NCBI RefSeq assembly: GCF_030818015.1
Contig: NZ_JAUSZX010000001.1
Location: 2,542,001 to 2,606,000 of the forward strand
DNA length: 64,000 nucleotides
Direction: 5' to 3'
Origin: Arthrobacter globiformis
GTDB taxonomy: Bacteria > Actinomycetota > Actinomycetes > Actinomycetales > Micrococcaceae
The notes beneath the pieces were generated by a model. It was not told the DNA's origin and did not search any database. It was given only the letters and a program-made list of their open reading frames with translations. This document shows, piece after piece, positions 1-9,321 of the stretch; position 1 is the first letter of the stretch; every line of letters begins with the position of its first letter. A program made the position numbers and the translations under genes.

Positions 1-580
1 GAAGAAGGTGTCGCAGGCGGCGTTGTTGGCGAAGCCCAGGATGAGGGAGGCGCGAAAGTGCTGGTCGCTGGGGTTGCCGTGGGCGACGTTGGGTTTCTCC
101 CACATCTTGTTGATCCATGGCATGAAGGACTGCGTGCGCAGTTCCTTCAGCAAGCCGGTTCGCCGAGGGCGTGGACGAGTTGCTTGTTTGTGAATTTGTG
201 AAACGCGCTTCCGCGGACACCGTGGCGGCGGCGGAGGAAGATGCGGTGGAAGATGACCACGCGGGAGCCGACTGTCTCTGCCGGGGTGGCGCCGTCGTAC
301 CAGCGGGAAGACTTTCGCCGAGTGGCGTAGAGAACCGTGCGGCGGAATACGTTGACCTCGTCCTTATATGCCAGAGCGGTCTGCTTGCGCCCCTGCAGCG
401 GGGAGAGCACGGATTGGAAGGTGACTTCCGCGACGCCGTCGATCTTCAGGTCATCCGGGATGGCGGTCTCCACGCCGGCCGTGGCGGGCCACAGGCCGGG
501 TTTGTTTTCGGCGAGGTGGATCTGCCGGTATTCCGACAGGCCTGGGGTGGCGGCGATGATGTTGACGGTGAGGTGCCCAT
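1..580 (-). pseudogene. EthD-like dimeric alpha/beta-barrel protein, frameshifted and cut by window edge
   Basis: Minus-strand coding remains run off the window start. The body reads well in one frame (motifs TPGLSEYRQ and IDGVAEVTF, then VFRRTVLYA). Two single-base shifts are needed: one just after the ATG at 580 (strong AGGAAGG upstream, but the ATG frame is non-coding), and one near 160, where the frame stops after ALGEP and the next frame continues LLKELRTQ. The pattern 'PGL..Y' followed by an acidic 'DG.AE..F' segment resembles EthD/NIPSNAP-type ferredoxin-fold proteins. It sits directly downstream of the hydrolase gene, so it was probably the third gene of that operon. The family assignment is tentative. 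Confidence 0.4.
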
Positions 581-609
581 TCGTGCCTTCCTGTCGCGAG
601 CGGGAATGG

Positions 610-1476
610 TCAGGGGGTGAGGAATTCGACGGCGGCGGGGGCGAACTTGGCGTGATACTGGAAGATGCCGCCGTGACCGGAGTCAGGGTAGATGATCAGT
701 TCGGATCCCTCGATGCGTCGATGCAGGTCCTCGGAGAGGACGGAAGGCACCATGCGGTCGTTGTCACCGTTGGCGATAAGGGTTGGGTGCGTGAGCGTGG
801 ACAGGTCCGCTGGGGCGGAGCGGCCGAACTTCTGGATTGCCCTCAGCTGCGTCTGGAACGCAAGGGTGCTGATCGGCTTGTCACGGTCGACCGTGCGCTC
901 CTTAAGGCGCTTGATGAACGCTTTCGCTGCGGGTTTGCCGGTGCTGTTGCGGTTGAAGAACAGGAATTCCTTGGGGTCCGACCTTGTCAGGGTTGCGCGG
1001 AAAATGTCCCGGTAGGTGGTGCCGACGACCCTGTCGATGTCTTTGCCTCCCCGCGGGCCGGTCCCGGTCAGCACGAGCTTGCGGACAAGGTTCGGATGCT
1101 TGAGGGCCAGGTCCTGGGCGATCATGCCGCCCAGTGAGAAGGCGAAGACATCGATTTTGTCGAACCCGAGGGCGTTAATGAAGGTGTAGGCGTCGTCGGC
1201 CATTGCCTCGATGCTGTCGGGAACATGCCCGGTGGACGCGCCAACGCCGGGCAGGTCGAAGGTGATGACGTGGCGGTTCTTGGCAATGGGGTCGATGATC
1301 CGGGGATCCCAGTTATCCATCGTGGCGGCGAGGTGCACGAAAAACACGACCGGGATGCCGCCCTTCGGCCCCAGCTCGCGGTAAGCATAGGTGATGCCTC
1401 TGGCGGTGATGGCGCTGGCAGGTGCTTTCGCGTACGAGGTGACGAGGAATTCCTTCGGGGTGTTGGTGTTGTCCAT
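610..1476 (-). CDS. alpha/beta hydrolase
   Basis: This 288-residue cytoplasmic protein has the alpha/beta-hydrolase layout: an oxyanion-side motif VVFFVH near residue 42, a nucleophile elbow AFSLGGMI near residue 114 (Ser nucleophile), an acid in GDNDRMV near residue 236, and the catalytic His in DSGHGG near residue 267. Such enzymes hydrolyse esters, epoxides or C-C bonds, or act as haloperoxidase-like proteins; the substrate cannot be read from sequence. The ATG is preceded by AGGAG at good spacing. It lies 47 bp downstream of the MDR oxidoreductase gene in the same orientation, so the two are probably one operon. Confidence 0.9.
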   Translation of the reverse strand: MDNTNTPKEFLVTSYAKAPASAITARGITYAYRELGPKGGIPVVFFVHLAATMDNWDPRIIDPIAKNRHVITFDLPGVGASTGHVPDSIEAMADDAYTFINALGFDKIDVFAFSLGGMIAQDLALKHPNLVRKLVLTGTGPRGGKDIDRVVGTTYRDIFRATLTRSDPKEFLFFNRNSTGKPAAKAFIKRLKERTVDRDKPISTLAFQTQLRAIQKFGRSAPADLSTLTHPTLIANGDNDRMVPSVLSEDLHRRIEGSELIIYPDSGHGGIFQYHAKFAPAAVEFLTP

Positions 1477-1523
1477 TACGGTACTTCTCCTGCGTGGTTT
1501 GTGATGACGAAAAGGATGGGGGG

Positions 1524-2522
1524 TCAGTGGGTAAGAGCGACGACTGCTTTGCCGCGGATGCCGCCCTCGGCCAGGGACTGCAGCGCCTCTGGGGTCTGGT
1601 CAAAGCTGAAGACCTTCCCTACGGTGGGGCGCAGCACGCCGTCGTCGACCAGCGATGCGATCTGGCGCAGTTGGTCGCCGCTGGCCCGCATGAAGAGGAA
1701 CTCATAGCTGACGCCGAGCTTGCTCGCCTGCCGCCGAATCTTGCTGCTAAGCACGGTGACCGCCAGGCGCAGCACAGGATTCAGCCCGGCTTCGCGAGCG
1801 AACGCCGGATCCGGCGGTCCGGCGATTCCAATCACCTTTCCGCCGGGCTTCAGGACGCGCAGTGACTTCTGCAGGTTCTCCCCGCCGAGGCTATCGAGCA
1901 CGAGGTCGTAACCGCTGAGGAGCTGCTCAAAGTCCTGGGTGCGGTAGTCGATCACGATGTCCGCGCCGAGGTCCCGCACGAAGCCGGCGTTGGAGCTGCT
2001 AGCGGTGGTGGCAACGGCCGCGCCGAGGTGCTTGGCGAGCTGGATGGCAACCGAGCCGACCCCGCCGGCACCTGCGTGAATGAGAACCTTCTGCCCGGCC
2101 CGCACGTTGCTCCGCTCGACGAGGGCCTGCCAAGCGGTCAGCGCCACGAGCGGCAGCGAGCCGGCCTCCTCCATGCTGGCCGATGCGGGCTTCAACGCAA
2201 GGTCCTCCTCGGCGACGGCGATGCGCTCGGCGAACGTGCCGATGCGGTCCTTGTCAGGGCGGCCGTAAACCTCATCACCGGGCTTAAAACCGCGCACCTT
2301 AGCCCCTACCTGCAGGACGGTGCCAGCCACGTCGTTGCCGAGGATCAGCTGGAGCCTGTAGGGGAGGATCTGTTTGAACTCACCCAGCCGGATCTTCTCG
2401 TCCAACGGGTTCAGGCCCGCCGCTTGAACCTGGACGAGCACGTCCAGTTCGCCGACGGCCGGCTCAGCGACCTCAACTTCGCGCAGAGGCTCCTTGTACT
2501 TGGTGACGACGAACGCTCGCAT
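1524..2522 (-). CDS. NADP-dependent MDR-family oxidoreductase (quinone-oxidoreductase-like)
   Basis: This 332-residue zinc-independent medium-chain dehydrogenase/reductase has an N-terminal GroES-like half (LNPLDEKIRLG, then NDVAGTV) and a Rossmann half with the nucleotide-binding motif HAGAGGVGSVA around residue 149. The zinc-binding cysteines of alcohol dehydrogenases are absent, as expected for quinone or enone reductases. It probably reduces quinones or alpha,beta-unsaturated carbonyls with NADPH. The start is supported by AGAAGGAG upstream of ATG. It is the first gene of the short operon that includes the hydrolase and the EthD-like remnant, and a good sigma-70 promoter lies about 140 bp upstream. 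Confidence 0.88.
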   Translation of the reverse strand: MRAFVVTKYKEPLREVEVAEPAVGELDVLVQVQAAGLNPLDEKIRLGEFKQILPYRLQLILGNDVAGTVLQVGAKVRGFKPGDEVYGRPDKDRIGTFAERIAVAEEDLALKPASASMEEAGSLPLVALTAWQALVERSNVRAGQKVLIHAGAGGVGSVAIQLAKHLGAAVATTASSSNAGFVRDLGADIVIDYRTQDFEQLLSGYDLVLDSLGGENLQKSLRVLKPGGKVIGIAGPPDPAFAREAGLNPVLRLAVTVLSSKIRRQASKLGVSYEFLFMRASGDQLRQIASLVDDGVLRPTVGKVFSFDQTPEALQSLAEGGIRGKAVVALTH

Positions 2523-2663
2523 GCCGGGATGCTCCTTCTGTAATGAGGTTGGTTAGCAGTTGCTGCCACTAGGACAGCAATATCCGGGGCCATCCAGTCG
2601 CGCCGGACACGTTGTCCGGGCCGCTACTCGTGGAGCTGGACCATCAAATATTGATTTAACTCA

Positions 2664-2691
2664 ATTATGACTGCACTCAGATACTTGTCAA
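2664..2691 (-). promoter_or_regulatory. sigma-70 promoter for the MDR/hydrolase operon
   Basis: Read on the minus strand: TTGACA, 16-nt spacer, CATAAT. This is close to the housekeeping consensus. A short dyad ATCAA-N3-TTGAT lies just downstream (2643-2655) and could be an operator. Confidence 0.6.
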
Positions 2692-2892
2692 GAGACGCCC
2701 AGCTGGCCCTGTCTGCCCCGATGCCACAGACGAGTTCTCTCTCTTGTGGCCAGGGAAGCGCTGGAGTTCCGTAGGTCTGCTGCTCGGGGTTGACCGCAGG
2801 GTTAAGGGCTGGTGTTAACTTTGGCGCAGGTTCCGATGTAGCCCGGTTTTGGCCGCGTCGCCGGCCACCGGTTGGCGCGTATTGCGATGGCT

Positions 2893-2926
2893 GTCGTAAG
2901 CGGCCGGCATGCGGGCCGCTTACGAC
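2893..2926. repeat. perfect 13-bp inverted repeat, 8-nt loop
   Basis: The arms GTCGTAAGCGGCC and GGCCGCTTACGAC are perfect complements. There is no T-run, so it is not a classical terminator. It lies in roughly 570 bp of otherwise featureless DNA between the MDR operon promoter and the SDR remnant. Confidence 0.6.
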
Positions 2927-3060
2927 TCTCCAGACGAGAGCCTTTCGGTTGCGGGTAGGAGCGAGTCGCGGAGCGCGCCCGTCTGCGCATATGAAGCGGG
3001 GTAATCTTCGTCTCCCCTGCTCGCAGTGCCCATGCCGGTTCGATGATCCCAGCTTGTAGG

Positions 3061-3093
3061 GCCGTGGTCGTGAACTTGAGTCATGACCACGGC
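3061..3093 (-). terminator. hairpin downstream of the SDR remnant
   Basis: The 9-bp arms GCCGTGGTC / GACCACGGC begin 14 bp after the minus-strand SDR stop. There is no clear U-tract on the minus strand, so it may be a weak terminator. Confidence 0.35.
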
Positions 3094-3106
3094 ACTATCG
3101 TTTTCC

Positions 3107-3789
3107 TAGGCTTTGTTGCGGGTAGGTTGTGGGTAGAGGGTCTCGAGGGGGCGCTGAGTTTGGCCTTGAGCTGCACGGATGTCTCGTCGGCGAGAACTTC
3201 GTACTCGCCTGCTTGGACGGCATCCATTACGGTGCGTACGAGATCGGCCGGGTCCATCTTAGGATCGGTGGCGTTGCAGCCATTACCGTGTCGACGTACA
3301 CGACGTGCACGCCCACCACGTGCACCCCTTCCGGGGCGAGTTCCAGGCGCAGTGAGTTGGTGGCCGACCAGAGGGCGGCCCTGCCGGCGCTGTAAACGCC
3401 ACCAATGGCGTACCAGCTCATTGCGGAGTGGATGTCGATGAATATCGACTCATCTTTCGCGTACAGGGTCGGTGCGAAGGCGCGGGCGAGGAACAGTGGG
3501 CCGAGGAAATTCGTCTCGACGTTGGTCCGGATTTCCGCGTCAGTGTGGGTGAGGATGCCTGGGCTTGCCACGGAGGCTCCGTCATTGTTGATCAGCACCG
3601 TGACGTCCCCGGCGGCGTCGACGGCTGCCTGGATGCTGGCGGGGTCGGTGACGTCGAGGGGGAGGGGGAGGACGCGCTCGTCCTCCCAGGTGTGGGAGTG
3701 CGGCCGGTGGCGTAGATCATGCTCGCGCCCCAGTTGCCGTGCCCGACGGGGTGCCCACATCGCTGCCATGTAGCCCATGAAGTTCGCAT
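3107..3789 (-). pseudogene. short-chain dehydrogenase/reductase, decayed
   Basis: The reading frame is recognisably an SDR: LDVTDPASI, the conserved VLINNDGAS, NVETNFLGP, and an active-site region YSAGRAALWSATN with Tyr but Arg where the usual YxxxK Lys is expected. Two frame changes are needed, one near 3690 in the N-terminal Rossmann segment and one near 3250 before the last 50 residues (VRTVMDAVQAGEYEVLADE). The nucleotide-binding TGxxxGIG motif cannot be found, so part of the N-terminus seems deleted. GGAGGAAA precedes the ATG at 3789. The gene is very likely non-functional. Confidence 0.7.
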
Positions 3790-4499
3790 CGCCTTTCCTC
3801 CCCGGATCGATGGTTTCTCGCCGTTACCACTTCGTGGTTGCTTTCGGTGTCTACTACCTGACGCAGTGGATTTTTGGCACGATATCCCGACGTGAGGTAT
3901 CTGCTGCCTGGCTGGTCTTTCGTGTCTGTTCATGGCCGGTCTGTTGGATGACTACATGACGGAGTGGTGGGAGGCCGAAGCACCCTCAGCCGATAAGAAC
4001 CCATAATGTGGCTCCCGATGTCGCCCTGCCGTTGGGGAACGAGCCAGACGTGTCACGTTGCGATCCAACAGTTTCTCGGGTCAGTGTCAGAAGTAGATCA
4101 AGCGAGCCCTATTATGACGCTTTAGGCGCTTCGTCCTGACGTCAGGTTGGGCTGTAGTTCATTCGGACAGTGCTCCTGATAGTCGCTGTCCTACTGCCGT
4201 GTCCGAGTCAAAGTGCTGCTCAAGGCCTGCGGCATGCGGCGGCATGGGCCTTCGGAGGGCCGGTCCGCGATTAGCGCACGTTGCTGCGCTACGGCACCGC
4301 GCTCTCCCCACAACAGGGAAATGACCCTAGACCTTTATCGCACTGATCCAGCGGGACACCCGTAATACGGCAGGCCGACATAGATTGAAGTACACCAGCT
4401 ATCCTTGGCCCCGAGAGGAGCTTGCGCTCAACACGGCAACTCTTGAGACTTCATACCAGGCAGCTTTGGACGGGACCGATAGTCGAAGTCGAGGTAACC
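3790..4499. other. intergenic, nothing recognised
   Basis: About 710 bp without a convincing reading frame, RNA gene or repeat on either strand. Short open frames here lack ribosome sites and family motifs. Confidence 0.5.
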
Positions 4500-5165
4500 A
4501 TGGATCTGAAACCGGAAGTCGGCGAACCGGATGCGGGACCGTGGCAAGCCGAGTCACTGGAAGGCTTGGTGCGGCGGTTACTGCCGGCAGCAGGACAACG
4601 TCCGAACCGCCCCTGGATTGTAGCGGTAGATGGAAGGAGCGGCGCAGGCAAGACCACCCTGGTCGATCGTCTACTAGCTCAAGTGCCGGACTCAGATGTC
4701 GTTCACACGGACGATGTAGCGTGGCATCTTTCGTTTTTTGACTGGGCCGATGAACTCCGTGATGGTGTCCTCGAACCCCTGCTCCAAGGCGAGGCAGTCC
4801 ATTACCGTCCGCCGGGTTGGGTGGCCCGAGAACGTCCAGGTGCCATAGCTCTACCCGCCGGGCGCTCCGTGGTGTGGGTGGAAGGGAGCGGATCATCACG
4901 GAAAGCACTCTCCGACCTAATCGACGCTTCGATCTGGGTGCAGTGCGAAAACCTTGAAGCCCGACGACGCCTCCGGGCACGAGATGGCCAGGAAGAAGAA
5001 GACCTGCACAGGGAGTGGGAAGAACAAGAAATTCCCTTCCTACTTGAAGACCGGCCATGGGAGCGCGCTACAGTGATCGTGGCCGGAAGGCCGGCCCTAG
5101 AGCACGATCCGAATACCCAAGTAGTAACCGCTCAGCCGGCATCATCATGCGCGGAGATCACCTAA
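4500..5165 (+). CDS. P-loop NTPase, uridine-kinase-like
   Basis: This 221-residue protein has a Walker A motif GRSGAGKTT at residues 45-53 and a TDD motif near residue 66 after a beta strand, as in uridine/nucleoside kinase-like or adenylate-kinase-like ATPases. An acidic, Arg-rich lid-like stretch lies near residues 155-185. It probably phosphorylates a small metabolite, but no specificity motif is evident. The ATG at 4500 follows GAGGT and marks where coding character begins; the 26 extra upstream codons look non-coding. It stands alone, with a repeat-containing terminator-like hairpin about 150 bp downstream. Confidence 0.78.
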   Translation: MDLKPEVGEPDAGPWQAESLEGLVRRLLPAAGQRPNRPWIVAVDGRSGAGKTTLVDRLLAQVPDSDVVHTDDVAWHLSFFDWADELRDGVLEPLLQGEAVHYRPPGWVARERPGAIALPAGRSVVWVEGSGSSRKALSDLIDASIWVQCENLEARRRLRARDGQEEEDLHREWEEQEIPFLLEDRPWERATVIVAGRPALEHDPNTQVVTAQPASSCAEIT

Positions 5166-5260
5166 GGCACGGATTTCCCATCTTCGCCTGCCACTGCCAA
5201 TGCAACAAGATTGAGCGACTGACGCTGCTGGCGGGGCCAGTAGTCCAAGTAAGGTTCCAG

Positions 5261-5405
5261 CACTGCCGTCAAGCAGCCCGACAGGGCACATCTGAGCCGT
5301 GAAGGATGGGCTTCGAAGAAGAACCCCGGCGGTACGAGTCATTTGCGCGGCGTTCTTCTCGGTAGTTCGAAACACTTTCGCTTATTGGGGGGGCCAAGCG
5401 AAAGG
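5261..5405 (+). repeat. dispersed repeat, copy 1, with terminator-like hairpin
   Basis: About 140 bp resembling 55019-55160 in order and spacing. Shared blocks include the AAGCAGC region, AACCGTGAAGGA/AGCCGTGAAGGA, a hairpin with arms AGAAGAAC (5317) and GTTCTTCT (5352), and a shared GCGAAAG tail. It overlaps the end of the minus-strand gene at 5382 by 24 bp. Confidence 0.6.
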
Positions 5406-5846
5406 GAGAGCACGCCCTAAACGCGTGTGAGGATTGGGGTGGCTGGTCTGGGATTGGCTGGCAGAGTAGTTGCAGGCCGTTCCGCCCCGCGGACGTGACT
5501 CATTAAACGCTTGGCCCCGTCCGGGTGTCCTGTTATCGACATGTCCGTCCGTTAGGTGGGCGGCCGGCACCTGCCCGGCCCACCTCGGTGACTTGATCAG
5601 AAGATTGTCCGCCCCGTGCGAGGCGCGGTGATGCTCCGCCATGAAGCTCACATGTGCCTTGAATCTGTGGTCTTTTGCCCAGATCCGGCGCTGGCGTTCG
5701 TGCTCCGCGGCCGAATGAGCCTGATCCCGGGCCCACTTCTCGGCTTCTCTTGCAGCGGCTTGTCTCTGGGTGTAGACAACACCGCATAGTGCGATCAGAC
5801 CAGTAACTAGGCCAGTGATCAAGGCGGGAACAAGAATCAACTCCAT
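5382..5846 (-). CDS. small membrane-anchored coiled-coil protein, unknown function
   Basis: This 154-residue protein begins MELILVPALI, with one hydrophobic segment at residues 4-24, then a highly charged Ala/Glu/Arg helix (residues 26-60, predicted coiled coil). This layout fits a signal-anchored protein with a cytoplasmic helix. The last 80 residues are Pro/Arg/Gly rich and look less like natural protein, so the 3' end may be frameshifted. I chose the internal ATG at 5846 because the hydrophobic segment starts there. No family recognised. Confidence 0.5.
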   Translation of the reverse strand: MELILVPALITGLVTGLIALCGVVYTQRQAAAREAEKWARDQAHSAAEHERQRRIWAKDHRFKAHVSFMAEHHRASHGADNLLIKSPRWAGQVPAAHLTDGHVDNRTPGRGQAFNESRPRGGTACNYSASQSQTSHPNPHTRLGRALPFAWPPQ

Positions 5847-6289
5847 CTCTGTGTGTTCACACACCCATTTGATTGTGAGCTGCGTGTCAAAAACGACCGT
5901 TTCTGGATGCACTCCCGGGGGGCAATGGGGGAGAGGCCGATTCAGTCCTTGTTCTCTGGCTGCTCGTGTGATTTTCAGCGATAAATGGCGGCGTTTTCAC
6001 AGCGCTATTTGGCGCACGGCGCAGCCCTAAAGGGGATCCCCAAACGGGCGAACTCCCGCCCCGAATACGGCCGTCGCCAAGGCCCGGGTGACGTGCTCGA
6101 ATTCTCGTGTGCCGAGTCTCTCCAGCTAATAGTCACTCATTGGATGCTCCTATGCGCGTCAAATGCGGATTGGGGGAGAACGTGGGGCATCGGGCTTTTC
6201 CCGGGAACCGTATGGCTCGGAGTTGGGCTCGGCGCGGCGGTTTGTGGTGGTTCCGTCGCAGCTCCGCGCGCCTCAGCTAATGTCGCTAT

Positions 6290-6748
6290 ATGGAGCCCAT
6301 TCGTCGATTCCCACCTTCTCTTTACGCTGCTGCCCTCGAGTCGTGGTCGTTTCTAGACTTCGCAGGCAAAAGCCCTCTTTTCACTTCACCCTTCGGTGAT
6401 GTCTTTTTCCAAGCGGACGACGGCTTCTGGTTCCTTGATGTGCTTGCGGGCGAACTGAACCATCAATGGTCGAATCAGGATGAGTTGAATGCTGAACTGA
6501 ATTCTCGTTCAGGGCAGGATGAGTATTTGATGATCAGTTTGGCTGGAAAAGCGGAGAGCTCTGGTTTGCAACCAGGTGAGAGTGAGGTCTACAGCTTCCG
6601 CGTTCCACCCGTACTGGGAGGTGCAACTGAAGTCAGGAATGTCGAAGTCAGTGACTTCGTCGTGGCCCTAGATATCGCTGGCCAAATCCACAAACAAGTT
6701 TTGACGCTCCCGCCCGGCACTCCAGTGAGTGGCATATCGCTGTCGTAA
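6290..6748 (+). CDS. DUF1851 / Tdi1-like immunity-type protein
   Basis: This 152-residue protein matches the DUF1851 pattern (family named for the type VI immunity protein Tdi1): SPFGDVFFQADDGFWFLD at residues 33-50, the middle 'GQDEYL', then VPPVLGG, VSDFVVALDIAGQIH and LPPGTP. These proteins bind and neutralise NAD(P)+-targeting toxins in known cases, but many actinobacterial members are orphans. No toxin gene is adjacent. The stop lies only 4 bp from the transposase stop of the converging IS110 element, so the last residues could be IS-derived. No good ribosome site precedes the start. Confidence 0.75.
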   Translation: MEPIRRFPPSLYAAALESWSFLDFAGKSPLFTSPFGDVFFQADDGFWFLDVLAGELNHQWSNQDELNAELNSRSGQDEYLMISLAGKAESSGLQPGESEVYSFRVPPVLGGATEVRNVEVSDFVVALDIAGQIHKQVLTLPPGTPVSGISLS

Positions 6749-6752
6749 CTCG

Positions 6753-7977
6753 TTAAACCGGGATCGCGGCTGTTTGCTCCGTTAGCCATTGGCGGTAGGT
6801 CGTGGCGAGGTAGTCGTTCCGGATGAGGCCTCGCCCGGAGCCGGGAAATTACGGAGGGCCACTGGCCCAGAGCGCCGGCTGCACTGGCTAGGGTAACGCC
6901 CATTTCATTGCGCCTCTGGCGCAAGTCGGCGTTATTGGGCGCTGGTTGAGGGTTCATTATCTGCCGGTAAATTTCTCGTGCCACATATCGCTTGAGGCAT
7001 CGAATGATCTCTCGTTTACTTTTGCCTTCAGCGGTGCGCTTGCTGACGTACGTCTTTGTCTGCCCGCACGTCGACATGCGGGTAAGAACTATCCGGTGCA
7101 GGGCAAGATTAGCGTCGCGGTCACCGCCCCGGCTTAGCCGATGTCGTGTTGTCTTTCCCGATGATGCTGGGATAGGCGCGACCCCGACCAGGGAGGCGAA
7201 TTGTGCCTCATTGCCGACGCGCTCCGGGTTATCACCGACTGTTACGAGCATCTGGCTGGCTACCTCAGTTCCGACTCCGGGAAGGTCGCACAGCAGTGGT
7301 GCGTAGGCATCAAGGATGTCCTGCAACGCAGTGTCGGCCGCTGAAATCTCAGCTACTAGTGACTGGCAGCGAAGAGCCAGGGACTTCATGGTCAAGAGGC
7401 ACACATACTCAGGATCAGCGAAGTGTCCCGAGGGCCTGGCACGACAAAGTGTCGTGATCAGTGCCGGGGTCCTCAAACCCCGGTACTTCGCCCTGAGGCT
7501 GTCCGGAGCTGAAACGAGAAGGCCTTTGATTTGATTGACGGCGGCAGTGTGGGCCTTTACCGCTGAAGAGCGCCCGGTGCGAAGGATCCGGAGGCATTCA
7601 ACCGGGCCGTCCTTTGCCTTTGGTATCGAAGTCCCCTTGCCGGCTAGTACCGATTGAGCAGCCTGGTAGGCGTCCAGCGGATCAGACTTGCCTCTTAGCC
7701 TGCGTTCGGCCCGATTCGGACGGTTAACATCCAGCACGTTCATTCCCGCGTTGCGCAGGATCTTGGTGAGTTCAGCTCCATAAGAGCCAGTCCCTTCAAC
7801 ACCAACGGCCATAACCGTGCCATGGCTGATGATGAACTCTACGATCTTGCGGTATCCGGAACCTACTGCAAGAAACTCCCGATCAGCGATGGGTTTGCCG
7901 TGTTCATTAATGACGGCCACGTGATGCGTGTCCGCATGGGTGTCGATCCCGACGACGACACTTGTTTTGGTATCCAA
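6753..7977 (-). pseudogene. IS110-family transposase, C-terminal frameshift
   Basis: The N-terminal RuvC-like DEDD domain is clear: GIDTHADTHHVAV (first Asp), GVEGTGSYG (Glu), and RGKSDPLDAYQAA (Asp residues). The C-terminal transposase_20 region shows LPGVG, GNEAQFASLVGVAP and HRLSRGGDRDAN, with the family's catalytic Ser region SSGKTTRH. Near 6840 a one-base shift moves the frame off the natural ending, which continues in another frame as LIRNDYL and stops at 6753. If uncorrected, the frame instead runs across the end of the DUF1851 gene and stops at 6589. Both catalytic domains are otherwise intact. Confidence 0.85.
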
Positions 7978-8107
7978 AGTAGAAGCTGCCCCTCATTCGG
8001 TCACTGACTGACTGGTGGGAACGCAGGCCAGGTGGGCAGACAGAACGGTAATGGGAATGGTTGATTCAGGCTCCTATGAAGTCATGTCCGCCTGACTCAA
8101 CACCCCC
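6753..8107 (-). mobile_element. IS110-family insertion sequence, copy A
   Basis: It consists of one transposase gene plus an upstream non-coding end. The upstream end shares a long conserved block with copy B (GGCTCCTATGAAG then ATGTCCGCCTG and CAACACCCCC), and identity stops abruptly after CACCCCC at 8107 here and at 36128 in copy B, which marks one boundary. The other boundary, near 6700-6753, cannot be fixed because IS110 elements lack terminal inverted repeats. Confidence 0.75.
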
Positions 8108-8611
8108 GACGAACCTTGAACCGGTGGACGAATCCAGGAGGACAGTACTCGAAGGCACGTCGGTTTCCGCTTGAGTCACACCGGTTCAAGTCCGTTTCCA
8201 GTATTACCGTTTCCGCTGCCAGGAACACATATCGCAGCTTCCGAACGGGTCGGTCCAACCGTGGCAGTCGCCCGTTACATTTGAAGATCGGGGCCAGGCC
8301 AGAGGTCTCGGCCCTGTAGGGATCTTCGCCACTTCCGCGACGGAAGCACTGGAGGGCTTGGCGCTCTGGGTCTGAGATAAGCAAGGGGAGACACCAGGAA
8401 CCATTGAAGCAACCGACGGTTGTTAGGAGCGTCTATCTCGGCGGGCCTTACAACTGCAGGTGACGTTTTCTCACAAACGATCGGTTTTTGAGAATATCAG
8501 CGGTGGGGGAGCGGGCGGCTAGACGGGACACGTTTGTGGATGATTGCCGGTGACTACAAAGCCTGGGATCTTCGAATGGCGACCCCTGGAGTCCGGCGCC
8601 ATGTTGTCGGT
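8108..8611. other. intergenic, nothing recognised
   Basis: About 500 bp between the IS110 boundary and the end of the TetR gene. The open frames of 65-95 codons here have no ribosome site and no recognisable motif. Confidence 0.45.
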
Positions 8612-9205
8612 TTAGCCCTGCCTCGACGGCCCTTCGTCGGCTGCGCTGCCCTCTGTGATGGCCGCGATCGTGCGGACAATGTAGCGTCGCAACTCTGCCG
8701 GGGCGGGCTGTTGCTCGTCCGGTGCCATCCCGAAGGGAAAGGCTGGGGACCACGAGGTTGCCAGTGCCATGATCGTCGTCATGAGGTACGGGGCGGAAAA
8801 CTCGGCGCTGATTTTCCCGTCCACCTGCGCCTGGGCGACCGCTGCGACTTTCGTATTGTGGGAGCCGGCGCGGCCGGCAGGGAGTTCGACCGATTCTTCA
8901 AGGGTAGACCAGGCCAGGAGCCTCAGGAGCTCCGGGTTTTCCATCGAGAAGTCGAACACCCGCCCGGCGAAGGCTGCCGGGTCCTCGGGCGTGAACGGCA
9001 TGTCCTCGTACACGCGGGCCAGGTTCCGCTCCAGGACCGTCGTAAACAACGTCTCCTTGTTGTCGAAGTAGATGTAGATCAGGTTCTTGTTGCAGCCGGC
9101 CGCCTTCGCGATGCGGTCAACCCGCGCTCCGGCTACCCCGTGCGCGGAAAACTCGCCCAGTGCTGCTTTCAGGATGCGCTCCTTGGTGGCTTCTGCGTTC
9201 TGCAT
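8612..9205 (-). CDS. TetR-family transcriptional repressor
   Basis: This 197-residue protein has an N-terminal TetR helix-turn-helix: TKERILKAALGEFSAHG, then VDRIAKAAGCNKNLIYIYF, and DNKETLF. The remainder is an all-helical ligand-binding domain. The internal ATG at 9205 is preceded by GAGAGGAAA and gives the usual short N-terminal arm. It is divergent from the PdxI-like reductase gene; two matching dyads in the shared intergenic region suggest it represses that gene and probably itself. Confidence 0.9.
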   Translation of the reverse strand: MQNAEATKERILKAALGEFSAHGVAGARVDRIAKAAGCNKNLIYIYFDNKETLFTTVLERNLARVYEDMPFTPEDPAAFAGRVFDFSMENPELLRLLAWSTLEESVELPAGRAGSHNTKVAAVAQAQVDGKISAEFSAPYLMTTIMALATSWSPAFPFGMAPDEQQPAPAELRRYIVRTIAAITEGSAADEGPSRQG

Positions 9206-9234
9206 GGCATTTCCTCTCGTTCCCACCAGTCTAG

Positions 9235-9280
9235 TTGACTAACCGGTTAGACACAGTTCATACTTTAGCTAACCAGTTAG
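9235..9280 (+). promoter_or_regulatory. promoter plus twin TetR operators
   Basis: TTGACT, 18-nt spacer, CATACT forms a plausible promoter for the reductase. CTAACCGGTTAG (9239-9250, perfect dyad) overlaps the -35 and CTAACCAGTTAG (9269-9280, one mismatch) follows the -10, as expected for TetR repression. Confidence 0.7.
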
Positions 9281-9321
9281 TTAGTCCTGCTGCTGGTACC
9301 CCTTTGAAAAGGAAAACAGTC

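Noticed and set aside
8097..8404. Two 65-95 codon minus-strand frames
   Set aside because: Amino-acid text lacks any protein-like pattern, no start signals; probably chance frames in GC-rich DNA.
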